A stretch of 64,000 nt of DNA from Akanthomyces muscarius (taxonomy: Eukaryota; Ascomycota; Sordariomycetes; Hypocreales; Cordycipitaceae), in assembly GCF_028009165.1 (NCBI RefSeq), contig NC_079243.1:3596001-3660000 (forward strand), read 5' to 3'. A program made the position numbers and the translations under genes. Below the pieces are notes generated by a model. The model was not told the origin of the DNA. It did not search any database and saw only the letters and a program-made list of their open reading frames with translations. Shown here one piece after another: positions 1 to 11,185 of the stretch. Every line of letters starts with the position of its first letter. The first letter of the stretch is position 1.

Positions 1-258
1 GGCGGCGGCGCAGGAGGCAGGAGGAGGATTCCCGCCTGGCTGATCGTCAACACGGTGGTGTGGCTCGGGGGCATGACCATGTCGGTGGTCAAGGTGGTCG
101 GGCTGGACAGGGAGAGCGACCCGCGCAAGGGCTCCAAGTACCCGATGAGCGACCAGGTTCTCGACGTGGCGGTCATTGCTGGGGTGTATGGGGTGATTGC
201 CGCGCTTGAGCTCGTGACATGGTTATGGAGGCGGCAAAACCACAGTCTGCACAAGTGA
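1..258 (+). CDS. C-terminal part of a membrane protein (5' truncated by window edge)
   Basis: The + frame is open from the first base to a TGA at 256-258, so this is the 3' end of a gene that starts outside the window. The visible 85 residues contain two hydrophobic stretches, one around WLIVNTVVWLGG and one around VLDVAVIAGVYGVIAALELV. They are separated by a charged loop (LDRESDPRKGSK), and the protein ends in a basic tail after WLWRRQN. This looks like the last two membrane spans of an integral membrane protein with a short cytosolic tail. The family is not recognised. It is convergent with the UstYa-like gene that ends at 557. The GTG at 55 is internal to the frame and is not a start codon. 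Confidence 0.6.
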   Translation, partial: GGGAGGRRRIPAWLIVNTVVWLGGMTMSVVKVVGLDRESDPRKGSKYPMSDQVLDVAVIAGVYGVIAALELVTWLWRRQNHSLHK

Positions 259-556
259 GGAGCGGCATGACAGTGCTCAAGTCTCCCGTTCGAGTACATG
301 ATACCAGGAATCTTGTTTTTAAACATCTGCAACTAATTAGTAATCCCAATGAATGTTCGATATGAATCTTGACCGTGCGAGAAGATCAATGCCCAGATAC
401 ACTTGCTCGACAAACTCAGTTCTCCTGTGTATGCAAGCGACGCCGGAAGATTCGATGGAAAATCAGAAACTCATGACTTTCTATTCAAATGCGGTATTCA
501 TTGTCTTCATCAGCGGCAACGCCGTTCTATATACAATCTTTCATATATACATGGTT
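259..556. other. Intergenic, between two convergent genes
   Basis: This stretch holds the 3' ends of the preceding + gene and the following - gene. It is AT-richer than its flanks. No convincing coding sequence or RNA gene was seen. Confidence 0.5.
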
Positions 557-1629
557 TCATCTCTCCCCTCTCGGCTTCACCGGCGTCACGAAGCGCCTCG
601 TCCCGTGGCCATGCTGCTGCTTCTCATCCTCCTCGTTGACCAGAGCGGCCGGCGGCGGGATATCGTAGCCCAGCCCCTCGACGTACTCGACGATGCGGTC
701 AAAGTTGCGGCACTTGTGGTGCGTGTTGAAGTCGGCCTTGCGGTCAAAGTCGGGGTCGTCAAAGTGCTCGTTGAGCACGGGCGTGATGTCCGAGTAGCAC
801 ATGAGCGACAGGCGCAGGGCCTCGAAGCAGTGGTCGACGTGCATGCGGCCGAGCACCGGGTTGTCCCAGAGGAAGTCGGGGTACAGCTCGCCCCAGTCCT
901 TGGAGAACTGCTCGAGCGGCCAGCTGTGCTGACGAATGAGGTTCTGGTGGACAACAATTAGCGACAGCATCGGGGAGACAGTGTGACATCTGCATCCTTA
1001 CCAGGCAGTGGAGCTGGTGAAAGACTTCGGCAATGGCTCCGTAGGTAGGCTCCTCGGGGTCGCTGCCAATGACTTCGTAGTATAGGTCGGGGTCGGTCCT
1101 GTTGAGGGCGTAGATGCCCTCTTTGCTGACGGGCATTGCGTGGTCTGAATCCAGACACCATGAGGTTAGCCTTGTATTCTTGAACGCTGCGAGGGCAAGT
1201 GCACATACGGTACCACAGCGAATTCCAGGCCGTCTCGCGCTCCAGGCTCGGAGGCCCTCTGTATATCGACGTGTGGTTGAAGTAATTAACCAAGTCGCCC
1301 TCGGTGTGCTCGACAGCCGGCCATAGCGAAGCTACAAAATTAGCAAAAAACGGTCAGAAACCCCAACAATTGCCTTGCGACAGGAGGGCCAACGTACACC
1401 ACGGCGAAACCATCTGGTCGCACTCGAGCATCGACGGCCGTCGGACGACCGCCGCGCCCATGAGCGCAAAGAGCGAGAGGACGAGCAGCCCGACGGCCAC
1501 GTACATGAAGCGCTTCGCGCGCCTCTCGAGCCTCTCCGCCGCCTGGAGGCGCATCGAGGCGGCGTAGCCTTCGTCGCCGCCGCCCTCGCCTCCATTCTCT
1601 AGCGGCTCGTACTTGCGGCCCTTGGCCAT
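557..1629 (-). CDS. UstYa/DUF3328 family protein
   Basis: This is a four-exon model (1629-1398, 1331-1209, 1144-1002, 943-557) of 294 aa with all phases closing. The first ATG gives MAKGRKYEPLENGG, the charged N-terminus with a YxPL element common in this family. It is followed by one membrane anchor (FMYVAVGLLVLSLFALMGAAVV, about residues 41-62) and a lumenal domain. The family hallmark, two HxxHC motifs, is present as HQLHC and HVDHC. Family knowledge: UstYa-like proteins act as oxidases or cyclases in fungal RiPP and other secondary-metabolite pathways, and many are orphan copies. No precursor peptide, methyltransferase or tyrosinase gene accompanies it here, so a role in a metabolite cluster is not supported. 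An alternative non-ATG extension further upstream was rejected. Confidence 0.85.
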
Positions 1630-2496
1630 GCTTCCTGCGGGGGCGCGCGCGCTCCCCTCCTCTACGCTCTTATTTTCGGCCGATGCGTGGCAGTCTTGTT
1701 CGACTGCGGTACTCGTAATCGTTATCGTCGTCGTCGGCTGGGCGGGGGGAGGCCTTTCTTCGCGATTCTGTTGGACGTAAGAATCGTACCAGGCTGTCCG
1801 TTGTGCCAACTAGCTCCTTGGTGTGGCTAACCTGCGCACTGTGCCAAGCTGCTGCTTGTTGGGTGGCGACCGTACAGTGCGTTGTCGCAGTGGCACAGTG
1901 GTCTCGTACGCCAGGGTACTTATCACCCCGCCTCCAATTTGAAAAAAAAAAGAAGCAAAATCTTTGGACACATCTTACAGATCTATTAATATGTCCTTTT
2001 TGTCTTAACGCGCACTGTCATCGTCTGCCTTCCTGTGCGTGCCGGAGCCCACCACAAAGTTCGATTGCGGCACCTCAGCGGACTCGGGAGTGATCGCTGA
2101 CCACAGATCGTGGAGAGGCGGGAGCGCCATTTCCCCAGACGGCGCGGCTACAGCAGCACGGGGCATACCAATATTCTCGCCATGCTAGTAACATCATGCA
2201 GTTTGCCTTTCATTTTCAATTCAAAAGTACCTTCAATTCTCAACCTGCCAATGTGGCTGTCGCCACGCCTTCCTAGCAAGTACATGTCCAGGGCTCATTA
2301 GAAGACGTACACTGGTGGTTGCCAGCCTGCCTTCATCGACCGTTTCTTTTCTTCTGGGAAAAGGATAAAACGAGTATATTGCAACATAGAAAGGCGAGGT
2401 CGCACTAATCATGTACAAATAAATTTAGATAATCAACAAATTTACAGCAGCGGAAATTCTATAAGTCGTGACAAGGTACATGCGCTCTCCCCAGTC
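1630..2496. other. Intergenic: UstYa-like promoter and citrate synthase 3' region
   Basis: This stretch carries the 5' flank of the UstYa-like gene and the 3' flank of citrate synthase, both on the minus strand. It includes a poly-A run near 1940. No ORF with recognisable content was seen. Confidence 0.45.
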
Positions 2497-4079
2497 TTAC
2501 AGCTTCGGCTTGACAAGCGATCCGTTCTCGTCGCGAAACGTCGCCAGCTGGTTACGCTTGCTGTCACCTCCGTGATTGACTTGCGACGGCGCATCAAATA
2601 CGGTAGCCTTGGCGTCGCCCAGCCTGCGCTCAATGTCGACATATTCACGCTCACCCTCGCCCAGGTACAGCTGGCGGGGCCGCCAGATCTTGACGCCGGT
2701 GGTGGTGAGCATCTGCTGACGCCAGTGGGCAAGCCAGCCGACGCATCGGGGAACGGCAAAGAGAACAGGGTAGAAGCTGTAAACACGCAAAAGTCAGTAG
2801 ATCCGTCTTGACAAGTATGGGTTTTCGTAAGGGGAGATGGGACATGTACGCACTCAAGAGGGAAACCCATGGCTTGGTAGATGAGGCCAGAGTAAAAGTC
2901 GACGTTGGGGTACAGGTTGCGGCTGCGCATAAACTCGCTCTCGCCCGCATAGTTGGCGAGGGCAATGGCGGTGTCGAGCAGCTTGTTGCGGCCGGTGACG
3001 GCAAAGACCTCCTCGGCGAGGGCGCGAATGGCCTTGGACCGGGGGTCGACGTTCTTGTAGACGCGGTGGCCGAAGCCGACGAGGACGCGCTCGCGCTTCT
3101 CCACCTTTTTCATGAAATCAGGCACGTTCTCGGGGCTGCCAATCTCCATGAGCATGCGGATGGCGCTCTCGGAGGCGCCGCCGTGGGACGGGCCGTAGAG
3201 GGCGGCGCAGCCGGCGGCGACGGCGCTGTAGGGGTCGACGAGCGAGGAGCCGACCTGCAGGACGGTGGCGGTGGAGCAGTTGACCTCGTGGTCGGCGTGG
3301 ATGATGAAGAGGGTGTCGAGCGCGCGCTCGAGCACCGGGTGTGGCTGGTACTCGTGGCCCGACAGGTTGTCGAGCAGGTAGAGGAAGTTGCCCGTGTACG
3401 AGAGGCCCTGGGCGGGGCGGTTGAAGGGGCGGCCCTGGCGCATGCGGTACGAGGCGGCGGCGAGCGTCGGCGCCTTGCCGATGATGCGCAGGATCTGCTT
3501 GTCGAGGGCGTTGAGCGCGGCCGGGCTGCGGCCCGACGCGGCGTCGGTGTAGAGCTTCTGGCCCTGCAGCGAGGGGTTGGCCTCGGGGGCAAAGGCGCCG
3601 AGGGTGGCGAACGCGGCCGTCATCATGGACATGGGGTGCGAGTCGTAGCGGAACGACTTGAACATGCCCTCAATGTCGCTGTGGATGTAGGTGTGGTGCA
3701 GGATCTCCTGCTGCCAGGCGCCGTGCTGCGAGGCCGTCGGCAGCTGGCCGTAGATGAGCAGGTAGGCCGTCTCGAGAAAGGTGCTCTTGCCGACGAGCTG
3801 CTCGATGGGGTAGCCGCGGTAGCGCAGGATGCCGTCCTGGCCGTTGATGTAGGTGATTCTGCTCGTGATGGCGGCCGTGTTCATGTAGGCCGGGTCGTAG
3901 ACGCGCAGCCCTTGCGTCGTCTCGTCCTCGGCGCGGTCGCCGTCCTGCGGCTGCGCGGCAATCTTCTTGATGTCGGTGGCCAGCACCGCATTGTTCTTGA
4001 TGGGCACCTCGTACGCCTTGCCGGTGCGGTTGTCGACGACCGACAGCGACTGACGGGGAGCGACGGTCTTTTGTGTCAT
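2497..4079 (-). CDS. Citrate synthase, peroxisome (glyoxysome) type
   Basis: Two exons (4079-2854 and 2776-2497) encode 501 aa. The enzyme condenses acetyl-CoA and oxaloacetate to citrate. The sequence resembles the plant glyoxysomal and bacterial branch (GILRYRGYPIEQL near residue 85) rather than the mitochondrial branch. It has no obvious mitochondrial presequence. Active-site elements are visible: the GPSHGG histidine, GFGHRVYK with the second histidine, and the aspartate in NVDFYSG. The intron interrupts GFPL|DFYPVLF. The C-terminus VKPKL ends in PKL, a PTS1-like tripeptide that is a non-canonical variant of SKL, so peroxisomal import is likely but not certain. It lies 1.2 kb downstream of malate synthase on the same strand, another glyoxylate-cycle enzyme. 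A 2-methylcitrate synthase assignment is less likely because the sequence matches the glyoxysomal type. The ORF running on to 2442 is intron read-through. Confidence 0.9.
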
Positions 4080-5276
4080 TGCGGGCGGAATTGGTGTTTG
4101 CGACGAGGAGGAGTATGGATGAAGAGAGAAGAGGAGAGGAAGAGAGGAAAAGAAGAAAAGGCAACGCGGACCAGGGTATCTAGAAATTTGTAGAGGCAGG
4201 CCTTGCGAAATTCTGTTATCTAATGAGATGGGACAATGAGCATTTATTACTTCACCGGCTGAGCTGTTCGGCTTAAGAGCTATTTAGCTCGACGCCCTGT
4301 TTGCTTTGGCAGCGGCCGCTGGCACATGCCCTGAACGGCCGCAGGGGTCTTGGGGAGAGCGCTAACGTTAACTGGAGGCTCTGCTCCACCAAGGCCGAGG
4401 CAAATCCCGCGGAAGCCATTGTCAGCCGAAGTCGTACCTAACTAGATTGGCCAGTGTGTGCCAGGTTTTGGTGGTTTGCTGCAGATGTCTGGTCGGGTGA
4501 GCTGCTCTAGCGCTCTATACAAGCCGTTGCTTATTGCTGTGGCGGTAGGGTATCTACTGGTAGTTCCACGGCTCCCTAACGGCCGTCCCGGATCAACGGA
4601 ACAGGCACATGTCGTCATGACGCACATCTAACCGGCCCAGGTCTTGCTGCTGACAATTTGTACAGAATGAAAAATTGGTTCAGTGCAAGCAAATCTCATG
4701 TCAAGAGACAAATAATCCCTTAGGCCTGTTGAATAACCATAGACGAGCTGCTCCGAACCCTGGTCCCGTTTGGCGGCATTTCTCACTTTCCGCAAAAGTC
4801 CGTCTACGTGCTTGAACAATCACGATGCAATAGTTCGGGTTTATCGTCCACCAATGCAGTGGTGCAGAAATCATTGCTGGTAGAGAGGTACGCCAATATA
4901 GTCCAGTTTTTCCAAATGATCCCTCCAACGCCGACTGATCAGTAAGCGATCAGTTCAGAAGAAAAAAAAGTGAGACGAGAATTCCAAGTCTCTGGTATCA
5001 TATAAGTAAAATCCAATAATGGCCATCATGTCAAGGTAGGGTTTGTCAATTCAAAGCTACTACAGCTTCCTTTTGCGAGTCCAGTCTTGTATTCAATTCA
5101 CAAGAGTGTCAAAAAAGAAAATCCAAACAGCAAACCATAACCAGTGCGTAAAATTCAAGGAAAATTCGTATCAGGTGTACATTTTGTCTCGAGACAAAGC
5201 TGAGTAGCAAGATGCGACGACTTGGTCGCGTCGCAGGAAATGTGTTGGGTGTGTGGCGGTGATGTTGTACTTTTTT
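4080..5276. other. Intergenic: citrate synthase promoter and malate synthase 3' region
   Basis: This 1.2 kb stretch carries the citrate synthase 5' flank, with a purine-rich leader next to the ATG, and the malate synthase 3' flank. It contains a CCGAGG element at 4395-4400, annotated separately, and an imperfect CGGCCG inverted pair near 4313-4342. No gene was seen. Confidence 0.45.
4395..4400. promoter_or_regulatory. Candidate FarA/FarB-type element CCGAGG
   Basis: CCGAGG lies about 316 bp upstream of the citrate synthase start. CCTCGG/CCGAGG is the known core bound by the fatty-acid-responsive regulators FarA and FarB of Aspergillus, which control peroxisomal genes. A six-base match occurs often by chance, so function is only inferred from its position. 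Confidence 0.3.
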
Positions 5277-7637
5277 TTACAGCTTCGCAGCGGGAGCGGG
5301 AGAGCCAGGAGCAGTAATCTCATCGTACAGAAGGCTATGAATACATGTTAGCAATGTTATTCCGTATACTCGTACAGCTTCCTGGATAACATACCTCGTC
5401 AGGAAGTCAGCGTAGTCTTCGCCGGTGACCTGCCCAGCAAAGTACTGAGCAGCAAGGTGGTACTTGTTGCCCTTGCCGGCCTTGGAGGACAGCTCGTCGG
5501 CGCTCTCCTTGAGCAGCTTCAGGGCGTAAGCCTTGTCGACGCGCTTGCCCTCGGCGGTGGTGACGCCGTGGCGAACCCACTGCCAGAGCTGACTGCGGGA
5601 GACTTCGGCGGTAGCAGCATCCTCCCTGTTTCGATGATTAGCATCTGTAGAGTCCAACAAAGAACACAAAAGGTCAGACTTACATGAGGAAGTTGATGGG
5701 GACACAGCCAACACCGCGGATCCAGGCCTCCATGTAGCCGAGGCCAATGTTGAGGTTCTTCTTGATGCCCTCCTCGGTCACCTTGCCGGGGACGTTCATG
5801 TTGAGCAGGTCGTTCTGGCCAATCTTGACGTCGTCGCGGCGGAGGAAGAGCTGGTTGGGGGTGGGCATGTGCGTGTTGAAGACGTCGAGGGCAATGGTGG
5901 CGAGGGCCGGGTGGGCGACCCAGGTGCCGTCGTGGCCGGCGCGGACCTCGCGGAGCTTGTCGGCGCGGACGTTGCCCATGGCGGTGTCGTTGGCCTGCTT
6001 GTCGTCCTTGATGGGGATCTGGGCGGCCATGCCGCCCATGGCGTGGACGCCGCGCTTGTGGCAGGTCTGGATGAGCAGCTTGACGTAGGCGTCCATGAAG
6101 GGCACCGTCATGGTGACGGCGGAGCGGTCGGGCAGGACAAAGTTGGGGTTGAGGCGGAACTTTTTGATGACGGAAAAGATGTAGTCCCAGCGGCCGCAGT
6201 TGAGGCCCGACGAGTGGTCGCGCAGCTCGTAGATGATCTCGTCCATCTCAAAGGCGGCGAGGATGGTCTCGATGAGGACGGTGCCGCGGATGGTGCCGCG
6301 CGGCATGCCAATGTAGTCCTGCGCCAGGTTGAAGGCGTCATTCCACAGGCGCGCCTCGAGGTGGCTCTCCATCTTGGGAAGGTAAAAGTACGGGCCGTAG
6401 CCGCGGCGCTGGTACTCGACGGCGTTGTGGAAAAAGTACAGGCCAAAGTCGAAGAGGGAGCCCGACATGGGCTCGCCGTCGACGGTGACGTGCTTCTCCT
6501 CCAGGTGCCAGCCGCGCGGGCGGACGATGAGGGTAGGGTGCTTGCGGTCGGTGCGCAGCTTGTACTCCTTGGCGCCCTGCTTGAAGTCGACCTGGCCGCG
6601 GATGGCATCGTAGAGGTTGACCTGGCCGTTGATCATGTTGTCCCAGGTGGGAGCAGACGAGTCTGGAGAATGACGTCAGTCATGGTTTCTAGCCGTGTTT
6701 GCATAAGGATAGATGGATGGGTAGATGGGGATGAAGACCATGTAGGCCATGACCTCAAGGTCGATTCAAACTGCCTTGACTCATCTCAAGCCAGGCTCTT
6801 CTCATCTGTACCAGCCAGCCCGGTGGCTCGGCTGGACATTCTCGACTGTCACAAGCTCTGGCTTGCCCCGGCCCAAGAGAACTCCATGCTCCACTTTTTT
6901 TCGGAGCAGTGCGCGAGTACCCGGGCCGAGCAGGCAGAGCTCTGGCACCCGAGGCATTGAGAGCCGGGCAGAGAGAATAACGAGGCAGAGTGAGTTTCAA
7001 AATGGCCAGAATGGTTTAAAAAAAAAAAGCCCAAGATGAATCGCAGCGAGGACTCATTTTCCATTAGCGGCGACTAGAGCTCACGCGCACCCGCCACTCC
7101 AAACCCGTTGCACAGAGCCGCATCGTAGGGCCAGCTTAACCGGGGTTGTAGTGGATAGGCTTACTAGATGCGCATGGCCAGCGCCGCCAAAACAGGAAAT
7201 TCATCGTGTTGCCCAGTGTAGAAAAAGAGTGTGTATAAGGAAGAAAGGGCTCAAGTGTAGCAGGAAAGAGACTTACCCTCAAAGTCCGACATGTAGGTGA
7301 AGACATCCGAGTTGAGCGCATTGACAACCATCTTGCGGTCGGGCGGGCCGGTAATCTCGACGCGGCGGTCGACCAGGCCGGGCGCGGGCGGCGCACCCTT
7401 CCAGGTGGCATTCTCGCGGATGTGCTTGGTCTCGGGCAGGAAGTCGGGCAGGACGCCGCGGTCGAGCTCGGCCTGGCGCAGCTTGCGGCGCTCGAGCAGG
7501 CTCTTGCGGGTGCCGTTGAAGGAGCGGTGCAGCAGGGCCAGGAATGTGAGGGCCTGGGGCGTGAGGATCTTCTTGTGGGATTGGTCGACCTTGCCGAGGA
7601 CGTTGACGCCCTGGAGAATGGTCTCTTGCAAAGCCAT
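5277..7637 (-). CDS. acuE: Malate synthase, peroxisomal (glyoxylate cycle)
   Basis: Four exons (7637-7277, 6662-5684, 5625-5395, 5334-5277) encode 542 aa, the usual length of malate synthase A. The enzyme makes malate from glyoxylate and acetyl-CoA and allows growth on acetate and fatty acids. Visible family blocks include the N-terminal [27 protein letters not shown] across the first splice, [38 protein letters not shown] with acidic active-site residues, [13 protein letters not shown], and [21 protein letters not shown] across the second splice. The C-terminus PAAKL is a canonical PTS1 (AKL). The first intron is 614 nt, far longer than any other in the window. A TATA-like tract lies near 7831-7840. 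The symbol follows the Aspergillus name; Neurospora calls the orthologue acu-9. Confidence 0.95.
6663..7276 (-). other. Oversized (614 nt) first intron of malate synthase
   Basis: The donor reads G|GTAAGT and the acceptor CTCCAG|AC, and joining them restores the conserved FEDSSAPTW. Most introns in the window are 45-115 nt. The intron contains a T-rich tract on the minus strand near 7017-7028 and short open frames on both strands with no recognisable product. Confidence 0.8.
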
Positions 7638-10600
7638 TGTGGGAGGTGGTACGTGTGCGAGTAAGAGAGAGGACGTGAAGGACGTAGCAGAATATGTTCT
7701 TGCTGCTTCTTGTTCGTGTCTAGAGAGGAACAATGCAGAGGAGGTGCAAGACTGAGAAAAAAAGTGGTTATACAAGGCAAAGGTTCAAGCTTCCAGGAGG
7801 ATGGGGAGAGGAAGGAGGGGGGGGACTGGATGTATATAACAAGGTTCTCCCGGGATCTTGTCGCTTGCTCTTTGTTGTATGAATCGCTTCCCCCTTCACG
7901 TGTCAAGGCAACGGGCGGGCGGTTTTGGGGCAAGGCTTGGAGACGAGAATCGCTCTCTCAATGCTGGCTGGCTGGGTGTGGTTCGGAAAGCGGATAGCGC
8001 CAAAAAGTAACTAGTTTTAGTTACCCCAAAAAGCCAAAGCGAATCCGTTGCGTCACTCAGAGTGGAGATGGAAATCGGGCGGCGACGCAGGACCGGAGAG
8101 TGTGTGTTCTTTCGGCTTGAAGGTCCTGCTCGGTTCAGACTTCGGACAGGTTTTAAGTTGTAGGGCTGCGATTCGGGTTGATTATTACTAAACTCGCTTG
8201 TTAGCTGTTGTCAGCTTCTCTTTTTTTTTTCCTGTCGACGCCGGCTTGAAGCATCGCCTCTGCGCACAAGGGTCGTCCTGCCAAAATCTCCGCTGGTAGC
8301 GCGCGACGTCGGCACGCAAAGCACAAGGGCGGGCTTCCAGTGGGCCGGGGAGGCAAGGTCGTGGAGGGGTGGCCAGCGAGCAAAGCTAGACAAGGCCGGC
8401 GATTCGATTTTGCATACCTTGAGGGCTTGGGTTTTGCTCAGGAGTTGACGAGTTGTCTGGAGAGCAAGTAGACGGCAAAAGAAAAGAGTATGTAGTATCT
8501 GATTGAACCTGATACAAAAATTGTAGAACTGGTTCTATAACAGCAGAGGGGCACGAGCCATTCTTATCCTTTCATCACAAGCTACAAGCCCGACTCCGGG
8601 GCTAGCATCGAACAGCACCGCGCCCTCCTCCGGAAAGCAGCAAGCAACAAGCCAAAGCTAGATTTAGATTCCGGGGTGAACGGCGATGACACATAATGAC
8701 TACCTTGCCACCTCCAAAATTCGATTATCGTCTTCCCCTCCCTCTGCCCGCTATACCCTCCTCTCCCGCAATTACCGTTCATGTCGGCAGCCATCGGTCT
8801 AATGGAGCTTCTCTGTAGCCTTGAGCCGCCCTGCTGTGCGGGCGCGCCAACCAATGCGGGGAGAGCGAATCTTGTTCCAGATGGTTTACAGAAAGAGAAC
8901 CTCCATGGCTAGCCAGGTGCCTATTTTCTCCGTTCCCTGCAGCAAGAATAGCGAGGAATAATGTCACAATTGGAGGGGTGCAGTCGTGTATTGCAGAAAG
9001 CAGTACATGTGCTTTCCTGCAGACTTGCCTGCCTATTCTCTGCTTTTTGTCGTAGGATTTGCTGCAAGTCGAGGAGGACAATGCTTTTGGCCAGTAAGAT
9101 GACTTGTAAAGTTATTACCAGGCTGCTAACTAGTTAGTGTGCGCCGCGGGGCAGTTTCACGATGGCCCAGAATGACGGTTTGCTTGCCAACTGGCTACTT
9201 GCGCCACTTCTCGCAGTAAATTGGGCAGTTCTTAGCTGTTGAATCCTCTGCTCTAGGCTCTGTAGACAGGGCAAACAACGACGGTGTGGTGGGATGCACC
9301 ACCCAGGGCCTCGGCAGATCCAACAACGAGGCGCATCCAGCGACTGGTGCTACTTTACCGCCCTTGCCCAGTACTTTACAGCCACGGCGCCCCCCGGCCG
9401 ACGCACCGACGGAGCTGTACGACACCCAGCCGCCTCAAGAGCTAGGGAGGCTCCGATGGCGCAGGGCCACCCACCGACCGCCCCTTGCCGTAGTTTACAG
9501 GAGGTAATGGAAACTCGGGGCAGGATCTACTACTGGGGGTAGACAAAGAAGACGAAAAGTACTTAAAACTGCGTATCTCCGACCTGGTTTACACCTATTT
9601 GGCTCGGAGACCAGGGGCTGCGGGCACGGAGCTCCGAGCAGCAAAGAGGCAGAGAGATGCCCATTGCTCGACGATCATGGCTCTCGAGCAATTCGACACG
9701 CCGTTCTCTGCCACAGGGAATCAAACGATGCTATTAATTCCGGGGCAATTTTACGTTTCAGTCATCAAATTTGCAATCGCGTCTAAATCGTCTGCTTACT
9801 GTTTCCCGTTCTCCCCAGGCGCAGACTCGGCTTGCTTATTGACCAGCAAAGTCCCAGTGGGCGGTATTACTCGTCCACCATGCGGCCTTGTAGTAATATC
9901 GCTTCCCTACCAAGCCCTGGCTGGCCAGTTTCACAGCGGGCGCCTTGGTGCTACTGAGTAATAAGCGCGACAGCTGTATATATATATATATATATACTGG
10001 TAGATGACCGCATCTCATCCTCGACTAATCTGTACGGAGTACACAACTACTCTCCTTCTCTTCTTCTACAGCCATTTCTCCAGCCATCAGCGGGCTACGC
10101 ACCATCGAGCCAACTAACTAGCTGCCAGGGCTTATCCCCACGACCGAACCGGCCTTTCACGACGTCACACACCAACCCCCAAGAGCCGAGGCACAATTGG
10201 GCGTCCTTCTCCACACCGCGATGGGCGTCCAGCGCCGCCTCTCGTCTCCGGTCCTTTCCGACGCCATAAAGCCCGGTTCGGTCGGCCTCCCCCAGCTTGC
10301 ATGTTGCTTGCCACTGTGCATTAGTTTGCAGGGCTAGGTAGCGACCTATTGCAGTGACGCATTATCGTGACATCTGTTAATTACGTCGTCGTTTCTTTCG
10401 CTGACCGTTCTGAGGATGATCAGCCCCTCATCTAGTTCTATACTGTTTATATTTTCTGCACTGCTACCCTTTTTCCAGGTCCTCTGCGAGTTTGCGTGGC
10501 CGACTCCATTTTCATGTGCTCTGTTGCTCTGTTGCATGCCAACGCGATGCTAAATTTAGCAATCAATTCGCCACGTATTCGCGCCCGCCGCTATCAACCT

Positions 10601-11185
10601 TCGCATTCCATGCCAATTCCCAAGCAAGTCTCGCCGCTGTGCATGTTTGTCAGTCATATCACACTTTTTCTGGCACAAGTCGCTTGCATAGCTCCAAGCA
10701 ATTACATATGTATACAAAGCTTTTCATTAATCGATGCTACCATTTCAACGCCATATTATGTAACTCCGTCAAGCTGACTTTGTCCAGTGTCTCTCATCCA
10801 ACGACGCTTGACGGCAATTGAAAACAAGATAAGCAAACTCAAAACAAAAATTTCAGGCTGTCGCCTTTCTACAAATCCAAACACGAGGCAACAGGCAAGG
10901 TGATTTGACTGTCAGCTCTCCAAAGCCATTCAAGGCCGCGGGTGCTCCGCCCATTGATTATTTGCTTCAAGACCAGGTCAGATGGGAAACGACATCAACT
11001 CCGTAGTGCGAAACAAGAAAGACCGGAATAGGGAAAGAAAATTGATAGAAACACAGGGTTCGCGGTTGTCCTGTGTCGGGAATTCGCGCCGTACGCCGTT
11101 AGGAGAAGAAAAAAGAAATGAATGCTTCAGATCTAGCAAAATGTTGAAGAGCTCCCAGGCTGCAAGCCCTACGCTGCTAGGGCGC
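7638..11185. other. Gene-poor region, 3.5 kb
   Basis: This stretch lies upstream of malate synthase and downstream of the kinase gene. Several 60-160 codon open frames occur on both strands, but none shows a recognisable domain or a splice-consistent extension. It holds a (TA)10 microsatellite at 9977-9996. The first 500 bp presumably carries the malate synthase promoter. The rest may hold untranslated leader, trailer or non-coding transcripts, which cannot be decided from sequence alone. Confidence 0.45.
9977..9996. repeat. (TA)10 microsatellite
   Basis: Ten perfect TA units lie in the gene-poor stretch between malate synthase and the kinase gene. Confidence 0.9.

Noticed and set aside
2808..4193. 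461-codon + strand ORF opposite citrate synthase
   Set aside because: It is the complement of a GC-biased coding exon, a Val/Gly/Ala/Arg-rich shadow frame with no domain.
5869..6960. 363-codon + strand ORF opposite malate synthase
   Set aside because: It is a shadow of the malate synthase exon and intron, with the same composition artefact.
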